Assembly: GCA_963804375.1 (NCBI GenBank)
Contig: CAWDQE010000024.1
Coordinates: 159,802 to 223,801, forward strand
DNA from: JANXQG01 sp963804375
GTDB lineage: Bacteria; Planctomycetota; Planctomycetia; Pirellulales; Thermoguttaceae
Length of the DNA stretch: 64,000 nt
Reading direction: 5' to 3'
Below the pieces are notes generated by a model. The model made no database searches and was not told where the DNA came from. It saw only the letters and a list, made by a program, of their open reading frames with translations. The translations under genes were made by a program, and so were the position numbers. Shown piece after piece: positions 1-8,973 of this stretch (within the stretch, counting starts at the first letter, position 1; every line of letters begins with the position of its first letter).

Positions 1-749
1 TCTTCCATTTCCTCCATCTCGCCTTCAGCTTCCTCTTCGCTGCGAGTTCGCAGCAGCGCCGCCCGGGCCGAATCCGAACGGCCGCGGCGGAAAAGCCATC
101 GCGGCGACTCCGGCACGATCAGGCTGCCCAGCACGAAGAGCACTCCGGGCGGCAACGACACCCAGAAAATGCTCCGCCAGGCGAGATCTTTGGCATCGAG
201 CAGTTTTTCGGCATCGCCCAGGGCCTTCACGCCGTCAAGCCACATACTGAAGAAAATGGCGATCAGTGCCGCGGCAACGATGCCCAGGGTCAATAGCCAC
301 TGGAAGATGCCGGTGCCCTTGCCGCGGGTCGACGCGCTAAGGCACTCGGCCAGGTAGAGCGGCACCACGACTCCGATCAGCCCGGCGCTGATGCCCTGCA
401 ACAGTCGCCCGAGAACGAGGGGCAGGTATCCATGGGCCAAGGCGATCATGGGAATGCTGGCAACAAACAAAAGCCCGCTGAATGCCATCACGATCTTCCG
501 CCCGAGGAGATCGGACAACATGCCGGCGAAGAGCGTGGAGATGACGCTGCCCAGGAGAACCGCAGCCACGATGAAGGAGAGTTCCTGGGCACTAAGCCCT
601 GACGTGGCCTCCAGGTACGGCAGCGCACCGGCGATGATGCCGACGTCGATGCCATAGAGCAGGCCGCCGAGACCGGCGATGAACAACAGAAAACGGACCG
701 CCCAGACCTTGTAGGACGCGTCGTTGGTGATCGCTGACGTTGGGCTCAT
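1..749 (-). CDS. Sugar-porter family MFS transporter (N-terminal part, cut by window edge)
   Basis: About 249 residues of a major facilitator superfamily permease are visible, and the gene runs off the left edge. Translation from the ATG at 749 gives alternating hydrophobic segments, a cytoplasmic loop with LSDLLGRK (a D-x-x-GRK/R signature) and, after the sixth helix, VPESPRWL, the PESPR signature of the sugar-porter subfamily. It probably imports a monosaccharide across the inner membrane. The GH20, GH35 and CBM9-like genes next to it on the same strand suggest it takes up sugars those enzymes release. The substrate cannot be read from the sequence. Confidence 0.88.
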   Translation of the reverse strand, partial: MSPTSAITNDASYKVWAVRFLLFIAGLGGLLYGIDVGIIAGALPYLEATSGLSAQELSFIVAAVLLGSVISTLFAGMLSDLLGRKIVMAFSGLLFVASIPMIALAHGYLPLVLGRLLQGISAGLIGVVVPLYLAECLSASTRGKGTGIFQWLLTLGIVAAALIAIFFSMWLDGVKALGDAEKLLDAKDLAWRSIFWVSLPPGVLFVLGSLIVPESPRWLFRRGRSDSARAALLRTRSEEEAEGEMEEME

Positions 750-811
750 AACGAATTCCTTTCGTAACGTGTTGGGTTTGCGGCCGGAGGCTGCGATGGG
801 TCGATGTGCAT

Positions 812-900
812 TAGCCGCGGAGCGGCGATATATAATAGCCAAGGGCGCCAGCCCCTGGAACAGGTCCGAGCAGCAATCGCTAGCCCCGGAGGGGCGATAT
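812..900. repeat. Two copies of a 20-bp GC-rich palindromic repeat
   Basis: TAGCCGCGGAGCGGCGATAT (812-831) and TAGCCCCGGAGGGGCGATAT (881-900) are near-identical and 69 bp apart, in the 301-bp gap between the transporter and the hexosaminidase gene. Each has a GC-rich self-complementary core (CCGCGG, CCCCGG..GGGG). They look like a dispersed REP-like intergenic repeat, although only these two copies were noticed here. The remainder of the 750-1050 gap holds no gene. Confidence 0.5.
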
Positions 901-1050
901 CAGGCCAGGTTCGGCGAGCGTCTCCCGACCCCGCCGAAACGTCCGACCGAAGGTTCCCCAATCGCCGGGAGACCTTCGGTTGGCAGCGTGGCCCGGTCAG
1001 AGACCGGCCACAACAGTGCCCCTGACCATTGCCCGTCGCCGTTTGCGGGG

Positions 1051-2667
1051 CTATTTTGTTTTTTCTCCGGCCGTACCGGGCAAGTGAATCTTCACGCCAA
1101 GCGCGTTCAACCGCGCAACGTGCGTTTCCATGCGGGCAAGGAAATCGGGACCGTTGCGAAGGTCCTTGGGCGTCCAGCCGACTTCGGCCAGGGCACAAAG
1201 CCGGGGCCAGACCTGGCGGTCGACGTCGGCTGGGGTCGGCGTGTGCTCGGTCCACATGTTGCCCTGCACGCCGAGGCAGTGCGATCGCTTTGACGCGGCC
1301 AGTGTCTCCGGGATCGGCTCGAACGTATAGGCCTTTTCCAGGCTGATCGAGCTGGCGGGGTAGTCGAGATAGCAGTGCGAAGTGGGCGTGGCGACGTAGT
1401 CGTGGCCCGACTCGGCCGCCGCGGTGGCGCCGCCCATGCCCCGCCAACTCATCACGGTAGCTTTGGGCGGCAGGCCGCCTTCGAGAATCTCGTCCCAGCC
1501 GATCAGACGCCGGCCCTTGGAGGCCAGGTGGTCTTCGATCTGGCGAATGAAGTAGCTCTGCAACTCGTGTTCATTCTTGAGTCCCTCGGCCTTGATCCGG
1601 GCCTGGCACTTTGGGCAGTTCTTCCAGCGGGCCTTGGGGCATTCGTCGCCGCCGATATGGATGAATGTCGAGGGGAAGAGAGCCATGACCTCGTCGAGCA
1701 CGTCGCGGAGGAATGCGAAAGTGGCGTCATTGCCCGCACAGTAGACATCATCTTCGATACCCCACTGGGTACGGACCTTGAACGGCCCGCCCGTGCAGGA
1801 GAACTGGGGATAGGCCGTCAGCGCCCCGAGCGAATGGCCGGGCATTTCGATCTCAGGCACGATCGTCACGTGCCGCTGGGCCGCATAGGCCACGATCTCG
1901 CGGACTTCGTCCTGGGTGAAGAAACCGCCATACCGTTTGCCGTCGCCCTCGGTCTGATCGCGCCAGGACCCGATTTCGGTCAGTTTCGGATACTTCTTGA
2001 TCTCGATTCGCCAGCCTTGGTCTTCGGTAAGGTGCCAGTGCAGGGTATTCATCTTGTGATAGGCCAGCAGGTCGATGTAATGTTTGACGCATTTCTTGCC
2101 GAAGAAGTGCCGCCCTTCGTCCAACAGAAGCCCCCGCCAGGGAAACCGCGGCTTGTCTTCGATCCGGCAGCAGGGCACCTGGATCCTTATTTCGGCTCGA
2201 CTCTTGGATGTCTTGACGGGGGCTGCGTAACACATTTGCCGAAGCGTCTGCCCGCCATAAAACAGCCCGGCTGTCGCAGCGGCGGTGATGCGGGCGATGG
2301 GTGTCGGCAGGACTTCCAGTCGATAGCCTTCCTTGCCTAGTGCGGTTTCAAGGCTGGGGTCGATGGTCAGAACGATGGCGTTGCCGAGCTTTCCGCCCAA
2401 TGCCGGCATCGGCTGCGCCGTAAGCGGGGCGAGGTAGGATGCCAGCATTTTGGCCTCGCCTTTTGCAGCCTCATCGGCATAAAGTATGCGGGCCGCAAGG
2501 TCGAAATCCGCATTACCCTTCTGCCAATCGACCTTGGCCGGGCGCGGAACGAGTGCGGCCCGTTCAGGCCCAGCGGCAGTCGCTTGTGTTGCAATTGTTG
2601 TAAGCACGGCAATCAACAAGAACGTAAGGAAGAATCTCAGTTCAGATTGCATGGCATCGGCTCGCAT
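1051..2667 (-). CDS. Secreted GH20 beta-N-acetylhexosaminidase
   Basis: The protein (about 538 residues) begins with a signal peptide, followed by a GH20 N-terminal domain and the catalytic TIM barrel. The sequence shows WHLTEDQGWR near residue 211 and HIGGDE ending near residue 342; the adjacent Asp-Glu pair is the stabiliser and proton donor of GH20 substrate-assisted catalysis. It should cleave terminal GlcNAc or GalNAc from glycans outside the cytoplasm. Start: ATG at 2667 or 2652 both place the signal peptide at the N-terminus, and neither has a strong ribosome site; a TTG at 2691 is less likely. It lies between the sugar transporter and the GH35 gene. Confidence 0.93.
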   Translation of the reverse strand: MRADAMQSELRFFLTFLLIAVLTTIATQATAAGPERAALVPRPAKVDWQKGNADFDLAARILYADEAAKGEAKMLASYLAPLTAQPMPALGGKLGNAIVLTIDPSLETALGKEGYRLEVLPTPIARITAAATAGLFYGGQTLRQMCYAAPVKTSKSRAEIRIQVPCCRIEDKPRFPWRGLLLDEGRHFFGKKCVKHYIDLLAYHKMNTLHWHLTEDQGWRIEIKKYPKLTEIGSWRDQTEGDGKRYGGFFTQDEVREIVAYAAQRHVTIVPEIEMPGHSLGALTAYPQFSCTGGPFKVRTQWGIEDDVYCAGNDATFAFLRDVLDEVMALFPSTFIHIGGDECPKARWKNCPKCQARIKAEGLKNEHELQSYFIRQIEDHLASKGRRLIGWDEILEGGLPPKATVMSWRGMGGATAAAESGHDYVATPTSHCYLDYPASSISLEKAYTFEPIPETLAASKRSHCLGVQGNMWTEHTPTPADVDRQVWPRLCALAEVGWTPKDLRNGPDFLARMETHVARLNALGVKIHLPGTAGEKTK

Positions 2668-2873
2668 GGAGTTAACTGACCGAAATGGCAAAATCTTTTA
2701 CAGAAAAATGAATGGCAGAGAAATGTTGCTCTCATTCCAGATGTGGAGAAAGGAAAAGGGCAGAAAGGAAAATCAAACAATTTTCTTTTCCCCATCTTCT
2801 TTTCTCTACTCTTCTTTCTTATTCTTCTGTCCTCCGTGTACTCACGGGCATTTCTTGTCGAAGGATTGTGTGT

Positions 2874-4715
2874 CTAATTCCTATACGGTTTTCCATCCAG
2901 CGGTTGCGGTTCCGTGAGTTCGACATCAAGCACGACAACCGAATTCTCGCCCTTCTTCAACCACGGCGCGGGGCAATACAGCCGCTGCTGCGGACCGATC
3001 GACCAGTAACGTCCCAGGTTGTGCCCGTTGACCCAAACCACGCCCTTCTTCCACTTCGACATGTCGAGGAACGTGTCGGCCACGTTGTCCAAGGCGAAGT
3101 GGCCCTTGAAGATGCCGCCGGGCCGCCCTGCCGCCGGCGTAGTCTTCCGCAGGCTGTCGATCCAACCATCCTTCAGCGGCAAAGGCAGCATCTCCCAGTC
3201 CGTTAAGGCAAACTCGCCCAATTTTACCTCGCTGTAGAGGCCCTTTCGATCGGAATCCATGGCGATCGTGAAGTTGATGTGGCCCATGGCCTCGACGAGG
3301 ATTTCCAGCGTCGCCTCTTGCGCACATTCCGGCAGGTCGATCGCGCGCTGCCCAAGGCGGCGGTCGAGCGTACCGACGTACGAGCCATCGAGAAACACTT
3401 GCGCGTAATCATGCACGTTGGACATCGTCAAATGCCGCTTGCCGCCCGCCGGGATCTTCGTGCGATAAATGCAAATTCCCTGGTTCTGTCCGAACGATTC
3501 AAAAAACGCGGGCTGCTCGGCAACCAGGGGCGCGGGCAACTGTTCCCAGAGCCCTGTCCAGCGCGCGACCTTGATCTCCGGGACCTTCATAGCGGGAACC
3601 TCGGCGGGAACCTTGGGCAAGTCTTGTCCGGCGGGCAGGTAGGCGGCCAACTGCCTGCGCAGGGCATGAAAGGCCGGCGTGGGGCGGCCCTGCTCATCCA
3701 GCGGCGAACCGTAGTCGTAGCTGGTCACGTCGGGCTCGTAGCCCTTGCCGCCGCTGTTTGCCCCGGCCGTGAAGCCGAAATTCGTGCCGCCGTGGAACAT
3801 ATAGAGATTGAACGACTTCTTCGTATCCATATAGAACTTCACCAGCCCGGAGACGTTGCTCGCTCCCCAGTTGCCTTCGCCCCAGTGCCGGAGCCAACCG
3901 GGATAAACTTCGGACGACATTACCGGCACGCCGGGGTTCATCCGCCGCGCCAGGGCGAAATGGCCTTCGTCGGCGCCGGTGTCCAAACCGACGGCCACAC
4001 CGGGAATGACGACGCCGCGGAGATAGCCTTCGCCCGGCCCGTCGGCCGTATAAAAGGGCCCTTTTACACCTTCCTTAAGCCACAGGTCACGCAACCAGAC
4101 CATATAATCGTGATCACGGCGGGGATAGCTGCCATACTCGTTTTCGATCTGCGCGATCAAGATCGGGCCACCGTTTTCGGCCAGGTTGGGACGCACGATC
4201 TTGGCCAACTCGAGATAGTAGTTCTCCACGGCCTTCTTATAACGAGCATCCTTGATGGTGCGGAACTTGATGTCCCTGTAACGCAGCAGGTACGTGGGAA
4301 TTCCGCCCAGGTCCCACTCGCCGCAGCAATACGGCCCCGGGCGAAGGTTCACCCATATATGTTCCTCTCGGGCGATGCGGAGGAACTCGCCGATGTTGCG
4401 CGACCCCGTGGTGAAGTCATACTTGCCTTCCTGCTGCTCGTGGTGGTTCCAGAAGACATAAATGGCGATCGTATTCAGGCCCATGGCCTTGGCCATGCGG
4501 ATGCGGTGCCGCCAATACTCGGGCGGAATCCGGGCGGGGTGCATTTCGCCGCCGATCATCTGGAAAGGCTGGCCGTCCAAGAGGAATTGCGCGTTGTCGG
4601 GTCCGCCAAAAGTGAAAGAGTGCGGCTTGCCGTCCGGCGCCGGTGGCTTGGCGGCGGTGATACCTGCAGCAACGAGAGCCAGCGGAAAACAGGCAATGAT
4701 CAAGAGGCGTTTCAT
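2874..4715 (-). CDS. Secreted GH35 beta-galactosidase
   Basis: A 613-residue glycoside hydrolase family 35 protein with a signal peptide (about residues 1-22). The family signature GGPILIAQIENEYG spans about 182-195, with the proton donor Glu193. The nucleophile is probably Glu269 in SSEVYPGW. C-terminal beta-sandwich domains typical of the family include GVVWVNGHNLGRYW near residue 560. It should hydrolyse terminal beta-galactosides in the periplasm or outside. A pyrimidine-rich 180-bp gap separates it from the GH20 gene, so the two may be separate transcripts. Confidence 0.94.
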   Translation of the reverse strand: MKRLLIIACFPLALVAAGITAAKPPAPDGKPHSFTFGGPDNAQFLLDGQPFQMIGGEMHPARIPPEYWRHRIRMAKAMGLNTIAIYVFWNHHEQQEGKYDFTTGSRNIGEFLRIAREEHIWVNLRPGPYCCGEWDLGGIPTYLLRYRDIKFRTIKDARYKKAVENYYLELAKIVRPNLAENGGPILIAQIENEYGSYPRRDHDYMVWLRDLWLKEGVKGPFYTADGPGEGYLRGVVIPGVAVGLDTGADEGHFALARRMNPGVPVMSSEVYPGWLRHWGEGNWGASNVSGLVKFYMDTKKSFNLYMFHGGTNFGFTAGANSGGKGYEPDVTSYDYGSPLDEQGRPTPAFHALRRQLAAYLPAGQDLPKVPAEVPAMKVPEIKVARWTGLWEQLPAPLVAEQPAFFESFGQNQGICIYRTKIPAGGKRHLTMSNVHDYAQVFLDGSYVGTLDRRLGQRAIDLPECAQEATLEILVEAMGHINFTIAMDSDRKGLYSEVKLGEFALTDWEMLPLPLKDGWIDSLRKTTPAAGRPGGIFKGHFALDNVADTFLDMSKWKKGVVWVNGHNLGRYWSIGPQQRLYCPAPWLKKGENSVVVLDVELTEPQPLDGKPYRN

Positions 4716-4775
4716 GGTAACGGAGTCCTTGGCTTTGCGATGTAATTCAACACGTTCCCTGGAATCGCCCCGGCC

Positions 4776-5486
4776 TCAACCACATCCGGGCGCTGGCACA
4801 AAACGCAGCGGAGCAAAACGACTCGGTTGATGAAAATTCAACTCCTCGCCGATCGGCACCCAACTAGCCCAATGGGGATGCGAACTATCGTCGGCACATT
4901 TGAAGAAATTGCCGCGCCAGGCCTGGCCGGCCAACGGGCCCAACGGCCCTGCGTAAGCTTCCAACACGGACCGCGGAATCTGGCAGGCGATGTGCCACAC
5001 GACTGGTCCGGGCTGTTCCGGCGCAACGATGGAAGGCATCGAATGCGCGATGCGGATGCGTTCACCATGTTCCGCCATCAGGGGTGTGAACTTGACAAAG
5101 CCATCGGGTGTGCGGGTCGGATCTTCGATGTAATAGGAAAGCAAGGTCCCGCCGCAATTGATCTCAAAATTGAAATAGCCGCTCGACGGCCTCGGTTGCA
5201 CGAAGAACTCCACGCAGCTATCCCGCCAGACCGGATCCTGAAACCGCGTATGCCTGGCGACGACGTAGCGGTCTTCCACGCGGAACCGCAGGTACAGATG
5301 GGCGTCGTCGTACAGGAGCCTGGCGCGGGCGACGGGCCGATGCCCGCTGCTGGCCGCGTGGTACTGATCGATGCGTGCATCCTCGGCCTGCTGCCAGAGA
5401 GGGCTCTCCCACGGCGAGTCCAGCGGCGCCGCCGACCATGCGTACATGGTGCCCGCGGCGGGATAGGCGGTGTAGTAATAGGTCAT
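4776..5486 (-). CDS. CBM9-like carbohydrate-binding protein
   Basis: A 236-residue protein of one beta-sandwich domain resembling carbohydrate-binding family 9-like proteins. Motifs are LYDDAHLYLRFRVEDRYV near residues 58-75 and WRDSCVEFFVQP near 87-98, followed by FNFEINCGGT and the conserved end WRGNFFKCADDSSHPHWASW. There is no signal peptide. An AGGAGG sequence precedes the ATG. It lies upstream of the GH35 and GH20 genes on the same strand, which suggests a role in glycan handling, but the ligand is unknown. Upstream (5487-5766) there is no gene; a short TTAG-CTTTA-CTAA inverted repeat at about 5518-5532 could be an operator, but this is weak. Confidence 0.8.
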   Translation of the reverse strand: MTYYYTAYPAAGTMYAWSAAPLDSPWESPLWQQAEDARIDQYHAASSGHRPVARARLLYDDAHLYLRFRVEDRYVVARHTRFQDPVWRDSCVEFFVQPRPSSGYFNFEINCGGTLLSYYIEDPTRTPDGFVKFTPLMAEHGERIRIAHSMPSIVAPEQPGPVVWHIACQIPRSVLEAYAGPLGPLAGQAWRGNFFKCADDSSHPHWASWVPIGEELNFHQPSRFAPLRFVPAPGCG

Positions 5487-5766
5487 TCGCGGACAGCCTC
5501 CTACGCCCTCCCAGTTTATTAGCTTTACTAACTTAGGTCAATCGGCCACACCGTCCCCTGCGTGAAACGGAGTTCGTTCCGATCTGCCTGATACCGGCGA
5601 GGCAACGGAATAGATCCCGTTTTTCCAACGACTTTGCTGTCTTCCTGAGATCCGTCAGAGGGGACTTGCTTTCGATCTTAAATTACTCTAAAAAGAGGAG
5701 AGTGTTGAAGGCGACACAAGTTATTCCCCCTTCGGGTGGCCAAGTGTTTGCGTTTAACGCTGTTTT

Positions 5767-5852
5767 GCGCGAGTGGCGGAATTGGCAGACGCGCCAGGCT
5801 CAGGACCTGGTGGGAGTTAAATCTCGTGGAGGTTCAAGTCCTCTCTCGCGCA
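5767..5852 (+). tRNA. tRNA-Leu (anticodon CAG)
   Basis: An 86-nt class II tRNA. The acceptor stem GCGCGAG (5767-5773) pairs perfectly with CTCGCGC (5845-5851), and the discriminator is A5852. The D-arm region contains GTGGCGGAATTGGCAGAC. The anticodon stem CCAGG/CCTGG encloses loop CTCAGGA, giving anticodon CAG. A variable arm follows, then a T-arm with TTCAAGT. CCA is not fully encoded. The integrase gene begins about 240 bp downstream, so the 3' end of this tRNA is the probable attachment site of the island. Confidence 0.97.
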
Positions 5853-5863
5853 CCTTACAGCAT

Positions 5864-5898
5864 AAGGACTTACGGCGATTCGCCGTAGGTCCTTTTTT
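5864..5898 (+). terminator. Rho-independent terminator after tRNA-Leu
   Basis: AAGGACTTACGGCG (5864-5877) pairs with CGCCGTAGGTCCTT (5881-5894) around a 3-nt loop, with one mismatch or wobble, and runs into a T tract. It directly follows the tRNA and would end its transcript before the integrase gene. Confidence 0.88.
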
Positions 5899-6090
5899 CG
5901 TTCCCGGCCGGCAAATCTGACTCAAATCTGACTCACCAAGGGGCTTGTATGGGCTTTGTGTCGCTGGTCTTTGCGACTCGACGGTAGAACAATCTTGAAG
6001 CGTCCAAACGTGGCTGTTCTAGGTCACGAGGACGGACCAAGAACGTCGGTTACCCTAGTTTCCGACGGGCTGCCGCCAAGGAATAGATCA

Positions 6091-7350
6091 GTGGCTTACC
6101 TTGAATTAGACAGTACCTCGGGCCTCTACCGTGTCCGCTTTCGTTATCGAGGCCGGCCGTACAAAAGGTCCATCAAAACCATCGATGCGGTCGAGGCCGC
6201 GGGTGTCGTAGCCCGGGTCGCAGAAACGATAAGGTTCCTGGAACGTGGGCGGCTTGAGATGCCGGCCGACGCCGATCCGGGCGTGTTCATCATGTCGGAC
6301 GGCAAGCAGGTCAAGAAGACCGTTTCCGAGCGTGCTGATACCCTGGAAGAGTTGCTCACGACCTACCAGAAGTCGATCCCGCCTGGTGCAAAAGCCGAAA
6401 CGACGATCAGTACCGAAGGGCTTCATATCGCCCATCTGCTGGGGAATCTCAAGAAGGCAAAACCCATGCAGAACGTGACGACCTCCGACATGCAGGCGTA
6501 TATCGACAAGCGGCTGCGGGATACCTATCGGAAGAAGCCGATCCGGCCGGAGACCGTGAGGAAGGAAGTCGCCACATTCCGGCTGATCTGGAACTGGGCT
6601 GTCACGCTCGGCCATATCGTCGGTCCGGCCCCAACGAAAGGCCTGAAATATCCTAAGACCGAACAGAAGCCGCCGTTCATGACCCGCGAGGATATCGAAA
6701 AGGTCATCAAGCGGGGCGGGCTCACGGAGAAGCAGGAAGCGGGGCTCTGGGAATGCTTGTTTCTCACGATCTCCGAAGTCCAGGAGATCCTGGCCTTCGT
6801 GGAGAAGAACGCCGACCACGACTTCATCTATCCCATGTTCGTGTTCGTCGCCCACACGGGAGCCAGGCGGAGCGAAATTCTCCGGGCTCAGATCGACGAC
6901 TTCGACTTCCAGTCGAAAACTGTGCTGATCCGGGAAAAGAAGCGGAGCCACGACAAATCGCTCAGCTACCGCCGCGTGCGGATGAGCGACATGCTCGCCA
7001 AGACCATGCAAGACTGGTTCGCCAAGCATCCCGGCGGTCAGCACGCGATTTGCGAGCCGGTGAAGATCATCCGCGGCAAGACCCGCGAGGTCGGCGTCCC
7101 GCTTACCAGAACGGAAGCCCACGACCACTTCAAGCGGACCCTGGCGAAGAGCAAATGGGACAAGATCCGCGGCTTCCACGTGTTCCGGCATAGCTTCGCC
7201 AGCAATCTGGCCGCGGCCGGCGTCGATCAGCGGGTCATCGACTCGTGGATGGGCCACCAAACCGAAGAAATGCGGAAACGCTACCAGCACCTACTGCCCG
7301 ACCAGCAGCAGACCGCAATCGACCTAGTATTTGGACGGAATGGGAAGTAG
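6091..7350 (+). CDS. Tyrosine recombinase / integrase
   Basis: A site-specific tyrosine recombinase (419 residues from the chosen start). It has an N-terminal arm-binding region (GLYRVRFRYRGRPYKRS), a SAM-like core-binding domain (about residues 85-190) and a catalytic domain with HTGARRSEIL (first Arg), HVFRHSFASNLA (H-x-x-R), a GH(Q) His and a Tyr in RYQHLL. Start: GTG at 6091 has AAGGA eight bases upstream and yields the usual short beta-strand N-terminus; the frame is open back to a TTG at 5956. Its place just after tRNA-Leu implies it integrated the island there. Its 3' end overlaps the convergent HTH gene by 27 bp. Confidence 0.95.
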   Translation: MAYLELDSTSGLYRVRFRYRGRPYKRSIKTIDAVEAAGVVARVAETIRFLERGRLEMPADADPGVFIMSDGKQVKKTVSERADTLEELLTTYQKSIPPGAKAETTISTEGLHIAHLLGNLKKAKPMQNVTTSDMQAYIDKRLRDTYRKKPIRPETVRKEVATFRLIWNWAVTLGHIVGPAPTKGLKYPKTEQKPPFMTREDIEKVIKRGGLTEKQEAGLWECLFLTISEVQEILAFVEKNADHDFIYPMFVFVAHTGARRSEILRAQIDDFDFQSKTVLIREKKRSHDKSLSYRRVRMSDMLAKTMQDWFAKHPGGQHAICEPVKIIRGKTREVGVPLTRTEAHDHFKRTLAKSKWDKIRGFHVFRHSFASNLAAAGVDQRVIDSWMGHQTEEMRKRYQHLLPDQQQTAIDLVFGRNGK

Positions 7351-7716
7351 GCCGTGGTTCTGGTAGCGTTCGAGTTCCTCTGCGGAAATCTCCCACTCGT
7401 CGGCGCCACCGCGGCCGATCGGGCGTTTACGGGCATGTATCCGGCCGAGCCTACACCATTCCCGCACGGTGTAGGGCTTCTTCCCCAGGATCTCGGCCAC
7501 CTCGACCGGACTGTACCATTCCTTGCGGCTGGGCTTGGCGCCGAGCAGTTCGATGAGGACGTCCAGCTTGCGTTCGATGGCGACTTGGCGTTCCGCGATG
7601 GCGGCGAGGGCTACGGTGGTTCCCTCGGTGGGCACGCCGGTGTCAGCTACCAAGTTGGCTGAGTTGTGGGGCATGATTCCCATTTTCCCATTTTCCCGCT
7701 TCTTCTCATCCTTCAT
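7324..7716 (-). CDS. Helix-turn-helix protein, excisionase-like
   Basis: A 130-residue protein with a coiled-coil-like N-terminal half (AIAERQVAIERKLDVLIELL) and a C-terminal MerR/excisionase-type winged helix: YSPVEVAEILGKKPYTVREW, then ARKRPIGRGG. Proteins of this kind often act as recombination directionality factors or repressors of integrase genes. Its stop lies inside the end of the convergent integrase gene and its start overlaps the stop of the AAA ATPase gene by 11 bp, so it is translated with the ATPase. Excisionase versus repressor cannot be decided here. Confidence 0.82.
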   Translation of the reverse strand: MKDEKKRENGKMGIMPHNSANLVADTGVPTEGTTVALAAIAERQVAIERKLDVLIELLGAKPSRKEWYSPVEVAEILGKKPYTVREWCRLGRIHARKRPIGRGGADEWEISAEELERYQNHGLLPIPSKY

Positions 7717-8704
7717 GACCCGCGGCCTCGATCTGGTTCAGTTCGTCGAGCCTCCGATACATCGCGGACTTACCCTTATGGGCCTTCTGCTCCCAGACAC
7801 GCAGCCGGTCCTTGGGATCAAGGTCGACAATCTCGCGGACGATGGCCAATTCGCGGGCCTTGTCCCGTTCGCGTTTTCCGATCAGCTCGACGTCCCCCAC
7901 GACCGGACGGCCACGAAGCAGGGAACGAACGAGATCTTGCCAGCAACTCTTGGAGTGGCGAGCTTCAGCCTGATAACGATGGGCGAAAGCGATGACCAGC
8001 ATCCGCATATCGAGGGCACGCTTCAGTTCCCTCGAATTGTCGATCAGGAAATCGGCAACCTCAAGGCATGCGTTGGGTTCCAAAGAGACTTCGCCAATAC
8101 GATGCCCCTTGAGAGCCACAGAACGCATCAAGGCGGCGATCTCGTCGTTAGTAACGTCCAAGTCGCTGTGGGGCAAACGGGTTGCCCACGCCTGCACCTC
8201 GGGCATTCGGCTGATGGGACGATTCAAAATCGCGATAATGCCGCCGTTGAAAACCGTGTCGCCGGACTCCCGAAACGTCTCACAGAAGAGATGTCGCACG
8301 GGCCGGCCCTTGTCATCCCGGAGGGTTGCCCAGGTCGCACTGCGGAGCACGCCCAATGCCTTCTGGTCGCGGAAGAGGGGTTCGTTGTCCTCGATCACGT
8401 GGTTCGAGTCGCACTTGGCGGACAACGCGTCGAACAGACCGCGGGCCGTCATGTGCGAATTGTGCAAGTCGTAGTCGGCTTTGAGCCGTTTGAGTTCCTC
8501 GATCACGGTCCAGGACTTGCCGGTCCCGCCGCGGCCGGTGAGGATCAGGCCGGTGGTGTATTTTTTAACAACGCTGACGACAAGATCGCGGATGATCTGC
8601 AGTTTTTTGTTCAGTTCTTTCAGGGCGGCTTGGTCGTCGGGCGAGAGGCAAAGGCGTTGGTGGGGCTTGCCGTTGGTGGGGGGCTTGGCAGTGTAGTGTG
8701 GCAT
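7706..8704 (-). CDS. AAA-type ATPase of the island
   Basis: About 332 residues. The Walker A sequence GRGGTGKS lies near residues 57-64, and a Walker-B-like VIED near 103-106 follows a hydrophobic stretch. The rest is helical (ELKRALDMRMLVIAFAHRYQ) and resembles ATPases carried by integrative elements, but I cannot assign a precise family. It may help replication, partitioning or transfer of the element. Start ATG at 8704 (MPHYTAKPP) is preferred; another ATG lies at 8716. It overlaps the downstream HTH gene by 11 bp and is divergent from the next gene. Confidence 0.78.
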   Translation of the reverse strand: MPHYTAKPPTNGKPHQRLCLSPDDQAALKELNKKLQIIRDLVVSVVKKYTTGLILTGRGGTGKSWTVIEELKRLKADYDLHNSHMTARGLFDALSAKCDSNHVIEDNEPLFRDQKALGVLRSATWATLRDDKGRPVRHLFCETFRESGDTVFNGGIIAILNRPISRMPEVQAWATRLPHSDLDVTNDEIAALMRSVALKGHRIGEVSLEPNACLEVADFLIDNSRELKRALDMRMLVIAFAHRYQAEARHSKSCWQDLVRSLLRGRPVVGDVELIGKRERDKARELAIVREIVDLDPKDRLRVWEQKAHKGKSAMYRRLDELNQIEAAGHEG

Positions 8705-8973
8705 ACTTCGTTCCATTCAGCCGGTACTTCGGTTGGCAAATTATTTCGAGGCGACGGCGGGTTCCGATACCCACTTGAATGTCGTTGGTCCCTAGAATAC
8801 GCTAAAAATATCCCTGAAGAATTGGCGGAAAGTACGGTTCGGCATGGACCGGACATTTTGCGTGGAAATGCGGCGGAAAGGCGTGGGATGGTAGCCAGTA
8901 GCGGGCAAGTAGACGGGCCACACGGGACTGACTGACCGTGATACCGCACGCCGGCTCCAGAAAAGGAAAGTTC

